Shown here piece after piece: positions 27,201-35,348 of a DNA stretch of 64,000 nucleotides. The notes beneath the pieces are model-generated. The model was not told the DNA's origin. It saw only the letters and a program-made list of their open reading frames with translations, and ran no database searches. The stretch's first letter is position 1, and the number at the start of each line of letters is the position of its first letter. The position numbers and the translations under genes were made by a program. The stretch is from Methanobacteriota archaeon (lineage in GTDB: Bacteria > Myxococcota > UBA727 > JABDBI01). The DNA lies in contig JABDBI010000001.1 of assembly GCA_013288705.1 (NCBI GenBank), forward strand, positions 1 through 64,000. Reading direction: 5' to 3'.

Positions 27201-27984
27201 TATCCCCAGTCAGCACGGTGATCGCAGTACCAGCAATGAGTACGCGATCTTGCTGAAGCCGAACATGCAGGATGCCACCCCGAGGAGAAGCCTGGTAGGC
27301 GATGAAATCTAGCTTACCAAGCTTTTTTGCCCAATAGGGGGCAAGCTTACAGTGGGCAGAGCCTGTTACGGGGTCCTCCAGCACACCCTCCCGCGGCGCA
27401 AAAAAACGCGACACAAAATCATATTGGCCACCACCACTTCTGGCGGTGACAATAATGCCGCGGCAATTAAACTTCCGCAGTATTTGCATGTCGGGCGTGA
27501 GTCCACGTAGCACCGGCTCGCTTTCGACCTCGACCAAACAATCGTCGTAAGCGCGACCCACAAAGAGCGGCTTGGTGCCTAATGCTTGGGTCAGTTCAAC
27601 AGATTCAAAGGGTTCGAGCGCCGGCTGAGCAGGCAAGTTGAGCGTCATCATCTTGCCATCAATTTCTTTGGTCACCGTGAGTGGTCCACTCAGCGATTCG
27701 AAACGAATAGGATCCTTTGCATTGGCAAACTTCTCTTGCCACAAAATATGCGCCGAAGCCAAGGTGGCGTGGCCGCACAATCGAACCTCTACCGCCGGTG
27801 TAAACCAACGAACGTGAAAATAGTTGCCTGCCAATCTCACGACAAAAGCTGTTTCGGAAAGGTTCATTTCTGTGGCAACGCTTTGCATAAACGCATCAGC
27901 AGGGAAGAGTTCCACAACGCAAACAGCTGCCGGGTTTCCGGAAAATAGCTTGTCTGCAAAAGCATCAACAGTCCATATTCTCAT
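27187..27984 (-). CDS. PhzF family isomerase/epimerase
   Basis: 265 residues from ATG 27984 (GGAAGA just upstream; an in-frame TTG at 27996 is part of that site). Two-domain diaminopimelate-epimerase-like fold: VDAFADKLFSGNPAAVCV at the N-terminus, NLSETAFV with the catalytic Glu, EVRLCGHATLASAH, and DPVTGSAHCKLAPYW in the second domain. PhzF in phenazine pathways isomerises a dihydro-hydroxyanthranilate, but most homologues, including this isolated one, have unknown substrates. Confidence 0.9.
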   Translation of the reverse strand: MRIWTVDAFADKLFSGNPAAVCVVELFPADAFMQSVATEMNLSETAFVVRLAGNYFHVRWFTPAVEVRLCGHATLASAHILWQEKFANAKDPIRFESLSGPLTVTKEIDGKMMTLNLPAQPALEPFESVELTQALGTKPLFVGRAYDDCLVEVESEPVLRGLTPDMQILRKFNCRGIIVTARSGGGQYDFVSRFFAPREGVLEDPVTGSAHCKLAPYWAKKLGKLDFIAYQASPRGGILHVRLQQDRVLIAGTAITVLTGDISVP

Positions 27985-28111
27985 AAATTCTTCCAACCCG
28001 TCACGACGTCTATAGTGTGCTCAGTTTAAGAGATCAATATCCCTGCCACTGCCACCTTGTTCAGTAAGCGCTGCTGTGCTAGAACGCCACAGCACCTAAT
28101 GGAGAGCCATC

Positions 28112-28537
28112 ATGAAAAACGATATCGCCATGTTATTGCTCCGACTCAGTTTTGGCACCACACTGTGTGTTGCACATGGGTGGTCGAAGCTGATGACCTA
28201 CGCAGAGCATGCTGCCACGTTCCCCGATCCTCTTGGTGTGGGCGCCCCAGTCAGTTTGGCGTTGGTCATTTTCGCGGAGTTCTTCTGTGCATTGGCTGTT
28301 GTGGCTGGATTGTTCACCCGGTTGTCAGCGGTTCCCGTCATTATTACAATGCTGGTAGCGTTCTTTGTTATTCATGGACACGATACTTGGGCAACCAAGG
28401 AAGCGTCTTTTGTCTACGCTGCAGCATTTCTATGCATCGCTGTTGCGGGCGCTGGAAATTTTTCCCTCGATTACGTTCTCTCGCAGATGAAGCAAAAGTC
28501 ATTCACCATTAAATCGCCAACGACGGCCTCCACATGA
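28112..28537 (+). CDS. DoxX family membrane protein
   Basis: 141 residues with four predicted transmembrane helices, the DoxX core pattern (RLSFGTTLCVAHGWSKL; LALVIFAEFFCALAVVAGLFTRLSA; ITMLVAFFVIHG). Members are linked to quinone oxidation, redox balance or, as BufD, to bufferin clusters. GGAGAG precedes the ATG. It overlaps the cyclophilin by ATGA, so the two are made together. It lies 6 kb from the bufferin-like genes at 34268-36024, so a link to them is only a possibility. Confidence 0.85.
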   Translation: MKNDIAMLLLRLSFGTTLCVAHGWSKLMTYAEHAATFPDPLGVGAPVSLALVIFAEFFCALAVVAGLFTRLSAVPVIITMLVAFFVIHGHDTWATKEASFVYAAAFLCIAVAGAGNFSLDYVLSQMKQKSFTIKSPTTAST

Positions 28538-29058
28538 GAAAATTTACCGTGCAAGATTTAAAAGAAAACGACAAACTCTATGCGACCTTTCATACCAACA
28601 TGGGCGACATGATGGTTGAACTATACTGGGACAAGGTCCCCAAAACGGTGCAGAATTTCATCGATCTTGCGCAGGGCAAAGACGACAAGAAGCCGCTGTA
28701 CTCAGGTACTATTTTTCACCGAGTGATTCCCGGATTCATGATTCAGGGTGGTGATCCCCAGGGCACAGGCATTGGCGGGCCAGGGTACAAATTTGCCGAT
28801 GAGTTCCACCCGAGCCTTCGCCACAACGCGGCGGGTATTCTTTCCATGGCCAATTCTGGGCCAAATACCAATGGCTCTCAGTTTTTTATTACAGAAATCC
28901 CCACCCCACATCTTGATAATCGGCACAGTGTGTTTGGCAAAGTGATCGAGAATATTGAGCTCGTGAAACAAATTGCCAATGTGAAACGCGATGCGCGAGA
29001 TAAACCGCTTCATGACGTCGTGCTAGAAAGCGTATCGATCACCAACACGCTAGTTTAG
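28534..29058 (+). CDS. Cyclophilin-type peptidyl-prolyl cis-trans isomerase
   Basis: 174 residues, no signal peptide, so cytoplasmic. Cyclophilin motifs: FHRVIPGFMIQGGDPQGTG (with the catalytic Arg), LSMANSGPNTNGSQFFIT and LDNRHSVFGKV. Catalyses prolyl isomerisation in protein folding. A short N-terminal extension (MRKFTVQDLKEND) precedes the domain. Start codon forms an ATGA overlap with the DoxX gene. A large inverted repeat follows 16 bases after the stop. Confidence 0.94.
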   Translation: MRKFTVQDLKENDKLYATFHTNMGDMMVELYWDKVPKTVQNFIDLAQGKDDKKPLYSGTIFHRVIPGFMIQGGDPQGTGIGGPGYKFADEFHPSLRHNAAGILSMANSGPNTNGSQFFITEIPTPHLDNRHSVFGKVIENIELVKQIANVKRDARDKPLHDVVLESVSITNTLV

Positions 29059-29074
29059 ACGCCAATTTCCCGTC

Positions 29075-29126
29075 GCTGCGAATAAGTCATTTGGAGAAAT
29101 CAAATGGCTGGTCTCTTATTCGCAGC
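29075..29126. promoter_or_regulatory. Nested inverted repeat with internal Shine-Dalgarno and mini-ORF
   Basis: Perfect 12-base arms GCTGCGAATAAG (29075-29086) and CTTATTCGCAGC (29115-29126) enclose a second perfect repeat CATTTG (29088-29093) / CAAATG (29101-29106). The RNA would fold into a long hairpin. GGAG at 29093-29096 and ATG at 29104 lie inside it and start a nine-residue ORF (MAGLLFAAG, stop 29131-29133) ending four bases before the TTG start of the next gene. No T-run follows, so a simple terminator is unlikely; a translational control element is an inference. Confidence 0.6.
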
Positions 29127-29137
29127 TGGGTAAGCAA

Positions 29138-30304
29138 TTGCACTCCAGAGAAGTCGAACTATTACTAGCTTGCGCCCGTACCGGGATAGGCGAGCAATCG
29201 GTTGTTGATGGAAATGCTCCAATCGACTGGGATCGCTTCATGACGTTGCTGGTAGAGCATCGGCTTTCTTGGACTGTGGCGCGTTACTTGAGCGGTGCAT
29301 ACTCTGGCCAGATTCCCGCATCTTTCCAAAAGCGCCTTCGCGCGCATCGAGAATATCGCACGCGGCGAGCGCTCGCGCATGCAGCAGAGCTCGCACGGCT
29401 CATGAAGATCTTTTATGCAGAAGGAATTTTCGCCCTTTCGATCAAAGGTCCTCTTCTCTCTCTGCAGCTTTTTGGCGATGTTGCCGCACGTGCAGGGAAA
29501 GACCTCGATATTTTTATCAAACCTCAAGATATTGAGAGAGCCCATAAAATTTTGTGGCGCGAATCATATCGCTTTGCCGAACATGATGCATCTTGGACGC
29601 CCAAACAGATAGCTTCCTATCGACGCTGGAGCAAGGACTATGCTTATGTGGGTTTGCACAATCGCGTTTGCATTGAGTTGCATTGGCGCTTTTTTAAAAA
29701 CCCCCATGTGTTTACCCTAACGGAGCAAGGACTGGAAGGCTGCGTTGTAAAAACCCAGGTTTTAGGTGCAGCCATTTGTCATTTTGATTGGGAAACCAAC
29801 CTCATCTATTTGTGCTGCCATGGAGCCGTTCATACTTGGACGCGGTTGTTTTGGCTCGTCGATATTGCGACCTTGATGACAAAACATACTTCTGTTTTTG
29901 ATTGGAATGCCGTCATGGATAAAGCGAACACGCGTGACGCCAGGCGTGCGCTCTTAGAAGGAGTGGTTTTAGCTGCCACTTTGCTAGGCAGCCCCTTACC
30001 CGAGCCCATCGAGCAAGCAGCTAAAAGTGATGGTGCTTTACAATGGCGACTGAGAACGTCGTTACGCAAAATGGAGGCACTGCCGCGATTTGATGTTGTG
30101 GGAGGACTGATATTAGCGCGGCGAACACTCAAGATGCATAGCACCTCCAAGCACAAAATATTTTCTGCGACACGTTATTGGCACCCAAGCTTCGAAGACT
30201 GGGACATGGTTCGCTTACCGGACCGTTTTTTTGGACTGTATTATGTTCTACGTCCTTTTTTGGCCACCATTCGCTACTGCCGACGTAAATGGCGGAGGGG
30301 GTGA
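29138..30304 (+). CDS. Uncharacterised nucleotidyltransferase (NTP_transf_5-like)
   Basis: 388 residues. Resembles the PF14907-type nucleotidyltransferases: an N-terminal helical part, then LSIKGPLLSLQLFGD, a metal-binding GKDLDIFI (Asp-x-Asp), and CIELHWRF followed by LIYLCCHGAVHTW. Such proteins often occur in polysaccharide or peptide-modification loci and their substrates are unknown. The TTG start at 29138 is the first usable one; it may depend on the mini-ORF in front. The last five codons run antisense through the 3' end of the tRNA-Ser gene. Confidence 0.72.
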   Translation: MHSREVELLLACARTGIGEQSVVDGNAPIDWDRFMTLLVEHRLSWTVARYLSGAYSGQIPASFQKRLRAHREYRTRRALAHAAELARLMKIFYAEGIFALSIKGPLLSLQLFGDVAARAGKDLDIFIKPQDIERAHKILWRESYRFAEHDASWTPKQIASYRRWSKDYAYVGLHNRVCIELHWRFFKNPHVFTLTEQGLEGCVVKTQVLGAAICHFDWETNLIYLCCHGAVHTWTRLFWLVDIATLMTKHTSVFDWNAVMDKANTRDARRALLEGVVLAATLLGSPLPEPIEQAAKSDGALQWRLRTSLRKMEALPRFDVVGGLILARRTLKMHSTSKHKIFSATRYWHPSFEDWDMVRLPDRFFGLYYVLRPFLATIRYCRRKWRRG

Positions 30305-30379
30305 GATTCGAACTCACGGTAGCGTTACCGCTACGCTGGATTTCAAGTCCAGTGCCTTAAACCGCTCGGCCACCCCTCC
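30290..30379 (-). tRNA. tRNA-Ser(TGA)
   Basis: Reads GGAGGGG acceptor, a long variable arm (GCGTAGCGGTAACGC) as in class II serine tRNAs, anticodon loop CTTGAAA with anticodon TGA, T-arm GTGAG-TTCGAAT-CTCAC, and encoded CCA after discriminator G. The gene lies 29 bases downstream of pth and may be co-transcribed with it. Its 3' end overlaps the convergent nucleotidyltransferase-like CDS by 15 bases. Confidence 0.97.
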
Positions 30380-30408
30380 AAAATTCTGCTCAATCCGTGG
30401 CAGTTTCT

Positions 30409-30948
30409 TCAAAGTTTGACAAGAGACTTTTGCAAAATCTCACCCACAGCCGCGCAAGCCGTCTCTATCTGTGCGGCCAAAAGTGGCTGCTCGTCGCTGC
30501 GATAATTCGCCAGCACATAGACATCTGCAGCGCCCTTCACGGGCGGTCGGCCCACGCCCACGCGAATGCGAATAAAATCGCCGCCAATCGCCCGAATAGT
30601 ATCTCGCACTCCATTGTGCCCAGCATGACCACCCGTGCGCTTAACGCGAACCTCACCAAAAGGCAAGTCAAGCTCATCGTGAATCACAATAATGCGCTCT
30701 GGAGGAATCTTATAAAACGCCGCAGCGGGTTGAATAGACTCGCCCGATCGGTTCATGAACGTCTGCGGCTTCAATAACAAGCAGGGCTGGCCGGACAATA
30801 AAGATTTTGTCGCCAGCCCATGAAAGTCTTTGTGAAACGCTTCACCATGGACGAGCCTATGCAAGGCATCCACCACCATGAAACCGACATTGTGGCGGGT
30901 CCTTGCATATTGTTCACCTGGATTGCCCAAGCCTGCGATTAGCCACAT
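30409..30948 (-). CDS. pth: Peptidyl-tRNA hydrolase
   Basis: 179 residues. Cleaves the ester bond of peptidyl-tRNAs released from stalled ribosomes. Seen: the N-terminal IAGLGNPGEQYARTRHNVGF signature with the catalytic His, LLKPQTFMNRSGES, HDELDLPFG with the conserved Asp, and GGHAGHNGVRD. Full family length. It follows rplY by 9 bases, the common Ctc/L25-Pth pairing, and is followed by tRNA-Ser. Confidence 0.96.
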   Translation of the reverse strand: MWLIAGLGNPGEQYARTRHNVGFMVVDALHRLVHGEAFHKDFHGLATKSLLSGQPCLLLKPQTFMNRSGESIQPAAAFYKIPPERIIVIHDELDLPFGEVRVKRTGGHAGHNGVRDTIRAIGGDFIRIRVGVGRPPVKGAADVYVLANYRSDEQPLLAAQIETACAAVGEILQKSLVKL

Positions 30949-30957
30949 GTGTCGCTA

Positions 30958-31677
30958 TTATTTCTTCGCAGGCTTCGCAGCAGCGGCAGGTTTCGCACCC
31001 GCAACCGGCGTCGCTCCCGCTGCAGCACCAGCAGCAGGTGCACCCGCAACGGCTGGAGCAGCGCCAGCAACTGGGGTCGCTTCAGCTTCTTCTTTCTCGG
31101 CCTTCGGAATACGGATAGTGACCACGGCTTCTAGTGGATCCTCTTCCAATGCAACGCCCGATGGGAGCTTGACTTCGCTGGCATGGGTCGAACCAAACTT
31201 CAGGTCGGTTACATCGAGCTCAACCTTCTCAGGAATCTCTCCAGGCAACACACGCACATGGATCGCACGCTTGATTTGATCAAGCTTGCCACCACCAGTT
31301 GTCACTGCGGTACTCTTACCAATCAAAATCAATGGAATGGCGACTTTCATCGGCAGTTTCGGATTCACTTCGATGAAGTCAACATGCTTGAGGTCGCGCC
31401 TGACGGGATCAATTTGCAAATCGCGCACCATCACAGTTTTCGTCAACGCCTTGCCAGCGGTACTATCGGTGAGATGCAAGTGAATCATCTGGTTGCGGCG
31501 CAACGGACCCTTGAGCATCCGCGTGGCATCTTTGGGGCTCACGGCAATCGAAGTCGCTTCCTTACCACCGCTATATACAATCGCGGGAATCTGCCCGGCT
31601 TTACGCAGGCGATGGGAGGGACCTTTCCCGGTCTGGCCACGAAACTCAGCGAAAAGCTCATAGAAATTATTAGACAT
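30958..31677 (-). CDS. rplY: 50S ribosomal protein L25/general stress protein Ctc
   Basis: 239 residues. Binds 5S rRNA. N-terminal L25 domain (GPSHRLRKAGQIPAIVYSGG; VSPKDATRML) and a C-terminal TL5/Ctc domain (LKHVDFIEVN; VRVLPGEIPEKVELDVTDLKFG), then an Ala/Pro-rich low-complexity tail over roughly the last 35 residues ending in Lys-Lys, common in deltaproteobacterial L25. GGAAAGGA precedes the ATG. The 98-base gap to prs holds small hairpins (GCTGG/CCAGC; GGCG/CGCC) but no clear terminator. Confidence 0.95.
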   Translation of the reverse strand: MSNNFYELFAEFRGQTGKGPSHRLRKAGQIPAIVYSGGKEATSIAVSPKDATRMLKGPLRRNQMIHLHLTDSTAGKALTKTVMVRDLQIDPVRRDLKHVDFIEVNPKLPMKVAIPLILIGKSTAVTTGGGKLDQIKRAIHVRVLPGEIPEKVELDVTDLKFGSTHASEVKLPSGVALEEDPLEAVVTIRIPKAEKEEAEATPVAGAAPAVAGAPAAGAAAGATPVAGAKPAAAAKPAKK

Positions 31678-31775
31678 CTTTTATCCTTTCCCTCGATAAC
31701 GCTGGTGAATCCAGCCTCGCAGGAGCAAAAAACATGTGACCTTATGGCGTAAAAGCGCCCCAGAGTCAACTCAGG

Positions 31776-32738
31776 TTAAAGAAACAGGCTGGAAATGCTG
31801 GTGCCAGTATGGACGCGCCTGATAGCCTCACCGACCAAGGGCGCACAAGACAGCTGGCGAACTTTTTGGGAGCTCAATGCGCCATCCTGGAGCGGGATGC
31901 TGTCGGACACCACCACCTCTTCCAGGGCCGACTTCTCAATGCGCTCCACTGCAGGTCCAGAAAACACTGCATGGGTCGCATAGGCCCAGACCCCTGCGGC
32001 ACCCCTTGCCTTAATGGCCTCCGCAGCTTGGGTCAGGGTGCCGGCCGTGTCGATCATATCATCGATGATAATCGCTCGTTTGCCCTCTACATCGCCAATG
32101 ATATTCATGACCTGTGCGATGCCAGGAGCAGGCCTGCGTTTATCGATAATGGCGAGGCCTGCATGCAGTCGCTTGGCGTAAGCGCGCGCACGCTCCACAC
32201 CTCCCGCATCAGGTGAGACAACTACGACGTCACTTGCCTGATCCTCCGCTGCACAAAAACGCTTACGAATGTCCTCGATAAAAATGGGTGTGGCATAAAG
32301 ATGGTCGAAGGGCACATTAAAAAAGCCCTGGATTTGGGCTGCGTGCAGGTCGAGGGAGATCATGCGGGTGATCCCGGCTGCTTCCAATAAATCAGCCACG
32401 AGCTTGGCCGTAATCGGCTCACGCGGCGCCGCTTTTCGATCCTGGCGGGCATAGCCATAGTAGGCAACCACAGCGGTGATTTCAGCTGCGGACGCACGTT
32501 TTAACGCGTCGATCATCACCAACATTTCCATCAAATTTTCGTTCACTGGCGGTGAAATAGACTGCACGATATAAGTGTCTGAACCACGCACACTCTCGTT
32601 GATGTTGACCGAAATTTCTCCGTCAGAAAAACGCACGACCCTGGCTTCGCCAAGTGGCATCTGCAAATAGTCGGCGATTTTTTTTGCTAAGCTGGGATTA
32701 GAATTCCCAGCAAATAGCTTAATGGATCCTTCTGACAT
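31776..32738 (-). CDS. prs: Ribose-phosphate pyrophosphokinase
   Basis: 320 residues. Makes PRPP from ribose 5-phosphate and ATP for nucleotide, His and Trp synthesis. Seen: KLFAGNSNPSLA, FSDGEISVNINESVRG, YYGYARQDRK, SLDLHAAQIQGFF, VVSPDAGGVERA and the PRPP-binding IIDDMIDTAGT. Normal length. It lies 17 bases downstream of tRNA-Gln on the same strand, so the two are probably co-transcribed; AAGG immediately after the tRNA serves as ribosome-binding site. Confidence 0.97.
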   Translation of the reverse strand: MSEGSIKLFAGNSNPSLAKKIADYLQMPLGEARVVRFSDGEISVNINESVRGSDTYIVQSISPPVNENLMEMLVMIDALKRASAAEITAVVAYYGYARQDRKAAPREPITAKLVADLLEAAGITRMISLDLHAAQIQGFFNVPFDHLYATPIFIEDIRKRFCAAEDQASDVVVVSPDAGGVERARAYAKRLHAGLAIIDKRRPAPGIAQVMNIIGDVEGKRAIIIDDMIDTAGTLTQAAEAIKARGAAGVWAYATHAVFSGPAVERIEKSALEEVVVSDSIPLQDGALSSQKVRQLSCAPLVGEAIRRVHTGTSISSLFL

Positions 32739-32755
32739 GATTTATAACCTTTTTG

Positions 32756-32827
32756 TTGGGGCGGAAGGATTCGAACCTTCGCATGTCGGAACCAAAAACC
32801 GATGACTTGCCGCTTGTCTACGCCCCA
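32756..32827 (-). tRNA. tRNA-Gln(TTG)
   Basis: 72 bases: acceptor TGGGGCG pairing with CGCCCCA, D-arm GAC/GTC, anticodon arm TCGGT-TTTTGGT-TCCGA (anticodon TTG), T-arm GAAGG-TTCGAAT-CCTTC, discriminator A. Unlike the other four tRNA genes here, the 3' CCA is not encoded (the DNA reads ACAA). The innermost anticodon-stem pair is T-T instead of T-A. It directly precedes prs. Confidence 0.95.
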
Positions 32828-32910
32828 TCAAGTATGGCACACCTTAAAAACACGAAATGAACACGTCAAGACATGAACAGCACCAAACGCATATGATCCC
32901 CGGAGTACCG

Positions 32911-34251
32911 ATGAACCATCCCGCCACATTTCCGCTCAATAAAGTTGCTGATTTATCCCTCAAAGACTGGGGCCGCAAAGAAATTGCGATCGCAGAAAGT
33001 GAAATGCCTGGCTTGATGGCGTTGCGCAAAAAACTAGGTGCAAAAAAGCCGCTGAAGGGCGCACGCATTGCAGGTTGCCTGCATATGACCATCCAAACAG
33101 CTGTGCTTATCGAAACCTTGCGGGACTTGGGCGCAGAAGTCACATGGAGCTCTTGCAACATCTTTTCGACGCAAGATCACGCAGCAGCAGCGATCGCAGC
33201 AGCAGGCGTATCTGTATTTGCGTGGAAAGGCGAGACTGAAGAGGAATACGACTGGTGTATCGAACAGCAGCTGCTATCATTTGCAGGCGGAAGAGGCCCC
33301 AACATGCTGCTTGATGATGGCGGCGATCTCACCAAAGTCGTGCATGAAAAACACGCCAAGCTATTTGGTGGCAGTGACCCCATTCGCGGGCTTTCCGAAG
33401 AAACTACCACCGGCGTGCATCGACTTTACGAAATGGAAAAAGCCGGCACGCTGAAATGCGCTGCTATCAACGTCAATGATTCTGTGACCAAATCAAAATT
33501 TGACAATCTCTACGGCTGCCGCGAGTCGTTTTTAGATGGTATCAAACGCGCCACAGGCGTGATGATGGCGGGTAAAGTGGTCGTTGTCTGCGGCTATGGC
33601 GACGTGGGCAAAGGTTGTGCCCAATCTGCCCGCGGAATGGGTGCGCGCGTGCTCATCACCGAAGTCGATCCGATTTGCGCCCTGCAAGCAGCGATGGAGG
33701 GCTATCAAGTTGTCACTATCGAAGAGGCAGCGCCTGTCGGCGATATATTTGTGACAGCAACAGGTTGCTGCGATGTGATTACCGGCGATCACATGCTGCA
33801 GATGAAGGACCAAGCCATTTTGTCTAACATTGGCCATTTTGACAGCGAAATCGACGTGGCCTGGCTCGAAAGCGCTCCAGGGATGAAGGAAGAGAACATC
33901 AAGCCACAAGTGGACCAGTTCATCTTCCCAAATGGCAAACGTCTCACCTTGCTTGCACGCGGCCGATTGGTGAACCTTGGCTGCGCAGCTGGTCATCCTT
34001 CCTTCGTCATGTCGAGCTCGTTTACCAATCAAGTTCTCGCACAGATAGCACTTTGGGAAGACTGGCAAGCCGACGCCAAACAATTTCAACCAGGCAAAGT
34101 GTACACGTTACCAAAAGCGATGGACGAAGAAGTTGCGCGTTTGCATCTCGACAGGGTCAATGCTAAGCTCAGCAAGCTCACACCCAAACAGGCTAAATAC
34201 CTTGGCGTGTCGAGGGATGGGCCATATAAGCCAGATTTTTATCGCTACTAA
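32911..34251 (+). CDS. ahcY: Adenosylhomocysteinase (SAH hydrolase)
   Basis: 446 residues from ATG 32911, chosen because GGAG at 32902-32905 precedes it; an in-frame ATG at 32857 lacks a site. Splits S-adenosylhomocysteine into adenosine and homocysteine, clearing the methylation by-product. Seen: [32 protein letters not shown]-binding [20 protein letters not shown], and a C-terminal [16 protein letters not shown] that keeps the Lys and Tyr contributed to the neighbouring subunit, though the usual His of KPDHYRY is Phe. Confidence 0.96.
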   Translation: MNHPATFPLNKVADLSLKDWGRKEIAIAESEMPGLMALRKKLGAKKPLKGARIAGCLHMTIQTAVLIETLRDLGAEVTWSSCNIFSTQDHAAAAIAAAGVSVFAWKGETEEEYDWCIEQQLLSFAGGRGPNMLLDDGGDLTKVVHEKHAKLFGGSDPIRGLSEETTTGVHRLYEMEKAGTLKCAAINVNDSVTKSKFDNLYGCRESFLDGIKRATGVMMAGKVVVVCGYGDVGKGCAQSARGMGARVLITEVDPICALQAAMEGYQVVTIEEAAPVGDIFVTATGCCDVITGDHMLQMKDQAILSNIGHFDSEIDVAWLESAPGMKEENIKPQVDQFIFPNGKRLTLLARGRLVNLGCAAGHPSFVMSSSFTNQVLAQIALWEDWQADAKQFQPGKVYTLPKAMDEEVARLHLDRVNAKLSKLTPKQAKYLGVSRDGPYKPDFYRY

Positions 34252-34267
34252 CAAAGAGGTCAAAGTC

Positions 34268-34522
34268 ATGAAACGTCGCAATACACTGCTGCTTGGTCTA
34301 GGTACTGCCGCTGCTCTTTTGACGGCACCCATTTTGTCTTCTGGTTGTGTCACTACCAAGTCCGCAAACGGTGCGCATGAAGGCAAATGCGGATCTGAAT
34401 GCTGTGGCAAAAAGAGATGCAAAGAGGGCAAATGCTGCGGCAAGAAGGAAGGATCTTGTTGCAGCAACAAAGACAAGGGTGAAGGCTCTTGCGGCGAAAA
34501 TTCCTGCAATGGCAAAAAATAG
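34268..34522 (+). CDS. Cys-rich bufferin/oxazolin-type RiPP precursor
   Basis: 84 residues from ATG 34268 (AAAGAGG upstream). N-terminal Sec-type signal ending PILSSGC (Cys27, possible lipobox). The mature part carries ten further Cys at 41, 45, 46, 51, 56, 57, 64, 65, 75 and 80, arranged as EGKCG, EGKCC, EGSCC and EGSCG units between lysines. EGKCG repeats are the hallmark of MNIO-modified precursors (HvfA/bufferins), in which the Cys becomes an oxazolone/thioamide or thiooxazole-type copper ligand. The next two genes encode the matching enzymes and overlap it. Predicted role: copper sequestration in the envelope (inference). The CC variants and possible lipidation are unusual. Confidence 0.85.
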   Translation: MKRRNTLLLGLGTAAALLTAPILSSGCVTTKSANGAHEGKCGSECCGKKRCKEGKCCGKKEGSCCSNKDKGEGSCGENSCNGKK

Positions 34523-35348
34523 ACCTTCTGGTGTTGGCATAGGTCTTAGGCTGCAGTTTGCCGAAGAGCTTGTGTCAACTAAGGCGACCAATGCGAGTTT
34601 TGTAGAAATCGCACCAGAAAATTATTTGGGCGTCGGTGGCTACAGGGCTCGTTTGCTTGCAATGGCCAAGGAACGCTGGCCCGTGGTTTGCCATGGGCTT
34701 TGCGGTGATTTGGCCGGCGCCGCACCACTCGACCAAGAGTATCTCACCGAGCTAAAGCAATTTCTACGCGACGCTGACGTGCACTGGTATAGCGATCATC
34801 TTTGTTACACGCATCTTGCTGGTGTCGAAACGCACGATCTCATTGCGCTTCCGCTTCATGAGGGCGCAGTGCGGCGGGCGGCCAAACGTATTCGCGAAGT
34901 GCAGAGCTTTCTTGAACTTCCAATGGCGATAGAAAATGTTTCTGCATACATGCGAATGCCTGGCAGCGAAATGCGCGAAGAAGACTTCGTCGCTGCCGTG
35001 GTGCGAGAAGCAGATTGTCATTTGCTTCTCGATATCAACAACGTTTATGTTAACTCGATTAATTTTGGATTCGACGCAAAGTCCTATGTAGACGCACTAC
35101 CACTCGAGCGTGTGCTGCAGATTCATATTGCTGGCCACCATCGGGAGAGCGAAGATCTTTTGATCGATACTCACGGTGCCTCCATTGCTGATCCGGTCTA
35201 TGACTTACTTTGCTACACCTTGCGCAAAATGGCTGCCGTGCCACCCATACTACTTGAGCGCGACAGCAACATTCCGCCACTTATCGAAATTGAACAAGAG
35301 TTGGAAACGCTGCGAATCTGTGTCGAGCAATGTCATGCAAGAGCTTGA
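34509..35348 (+). CDS. bufB: MNIO (DUF692) RiPP-modifying enzyme BufB
   Basis: 279 residues from ATG 34509, overlapping the precursor by 14 bases. Multinuclear non-haem iron oxidase with a TIM-barrel fold. Seen: GIGLRLQFAEEL, VEIAPENYLGVGG, WYSDHLCYT (His ligand), MAIENVSAYM (Glu), LLLDINNVYVNS, QIHIAGHH and ILLERDSNIPP, which hold the metal-binding His, Asp and Glu residues of the family. Established: such enzymes oxidise Cys in the precursor. The overlap with precursor and partner ensures joint synthesis. Confidence 0.93.
   Translation: MAKNRPSGVGIGLRLQFAEELVSTKATNASFVEIAPENYLGVGGYRARLLAMAKERWPVVCHGLCGDLAGAAPLDQEYLTELKQFLRDADVHWYSDHLCYTHLAGVETHDLIALPLHEGAVRRAAKRIREVQSFLELPMAIENVSAYMRMPGSEMREEDFVAAVVREADCHLLLDINNVYVNSINFGFDAKSYVDALPLERVLQIHIAGHHRESEDLLIDTHGASIADPVYDLLCYTLRKMAAVPPILLERDSNIPPLIEIEQELETLRICVEQCHARA

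Noticed and set aside
30878-31279. Plus-strand Ala/Gly-rich frame opposite rplY
   Set aside because: Produced by the GC-rich Ala tail of L25 read on the other strand.
34108-34515. Minus-strand frame rich in Gln, Pro and Leu opposite the bufferin precursor
   Set aside because: A mirror of the Cys/Lys/Gly-rich precursor codons; no start signal and no family.
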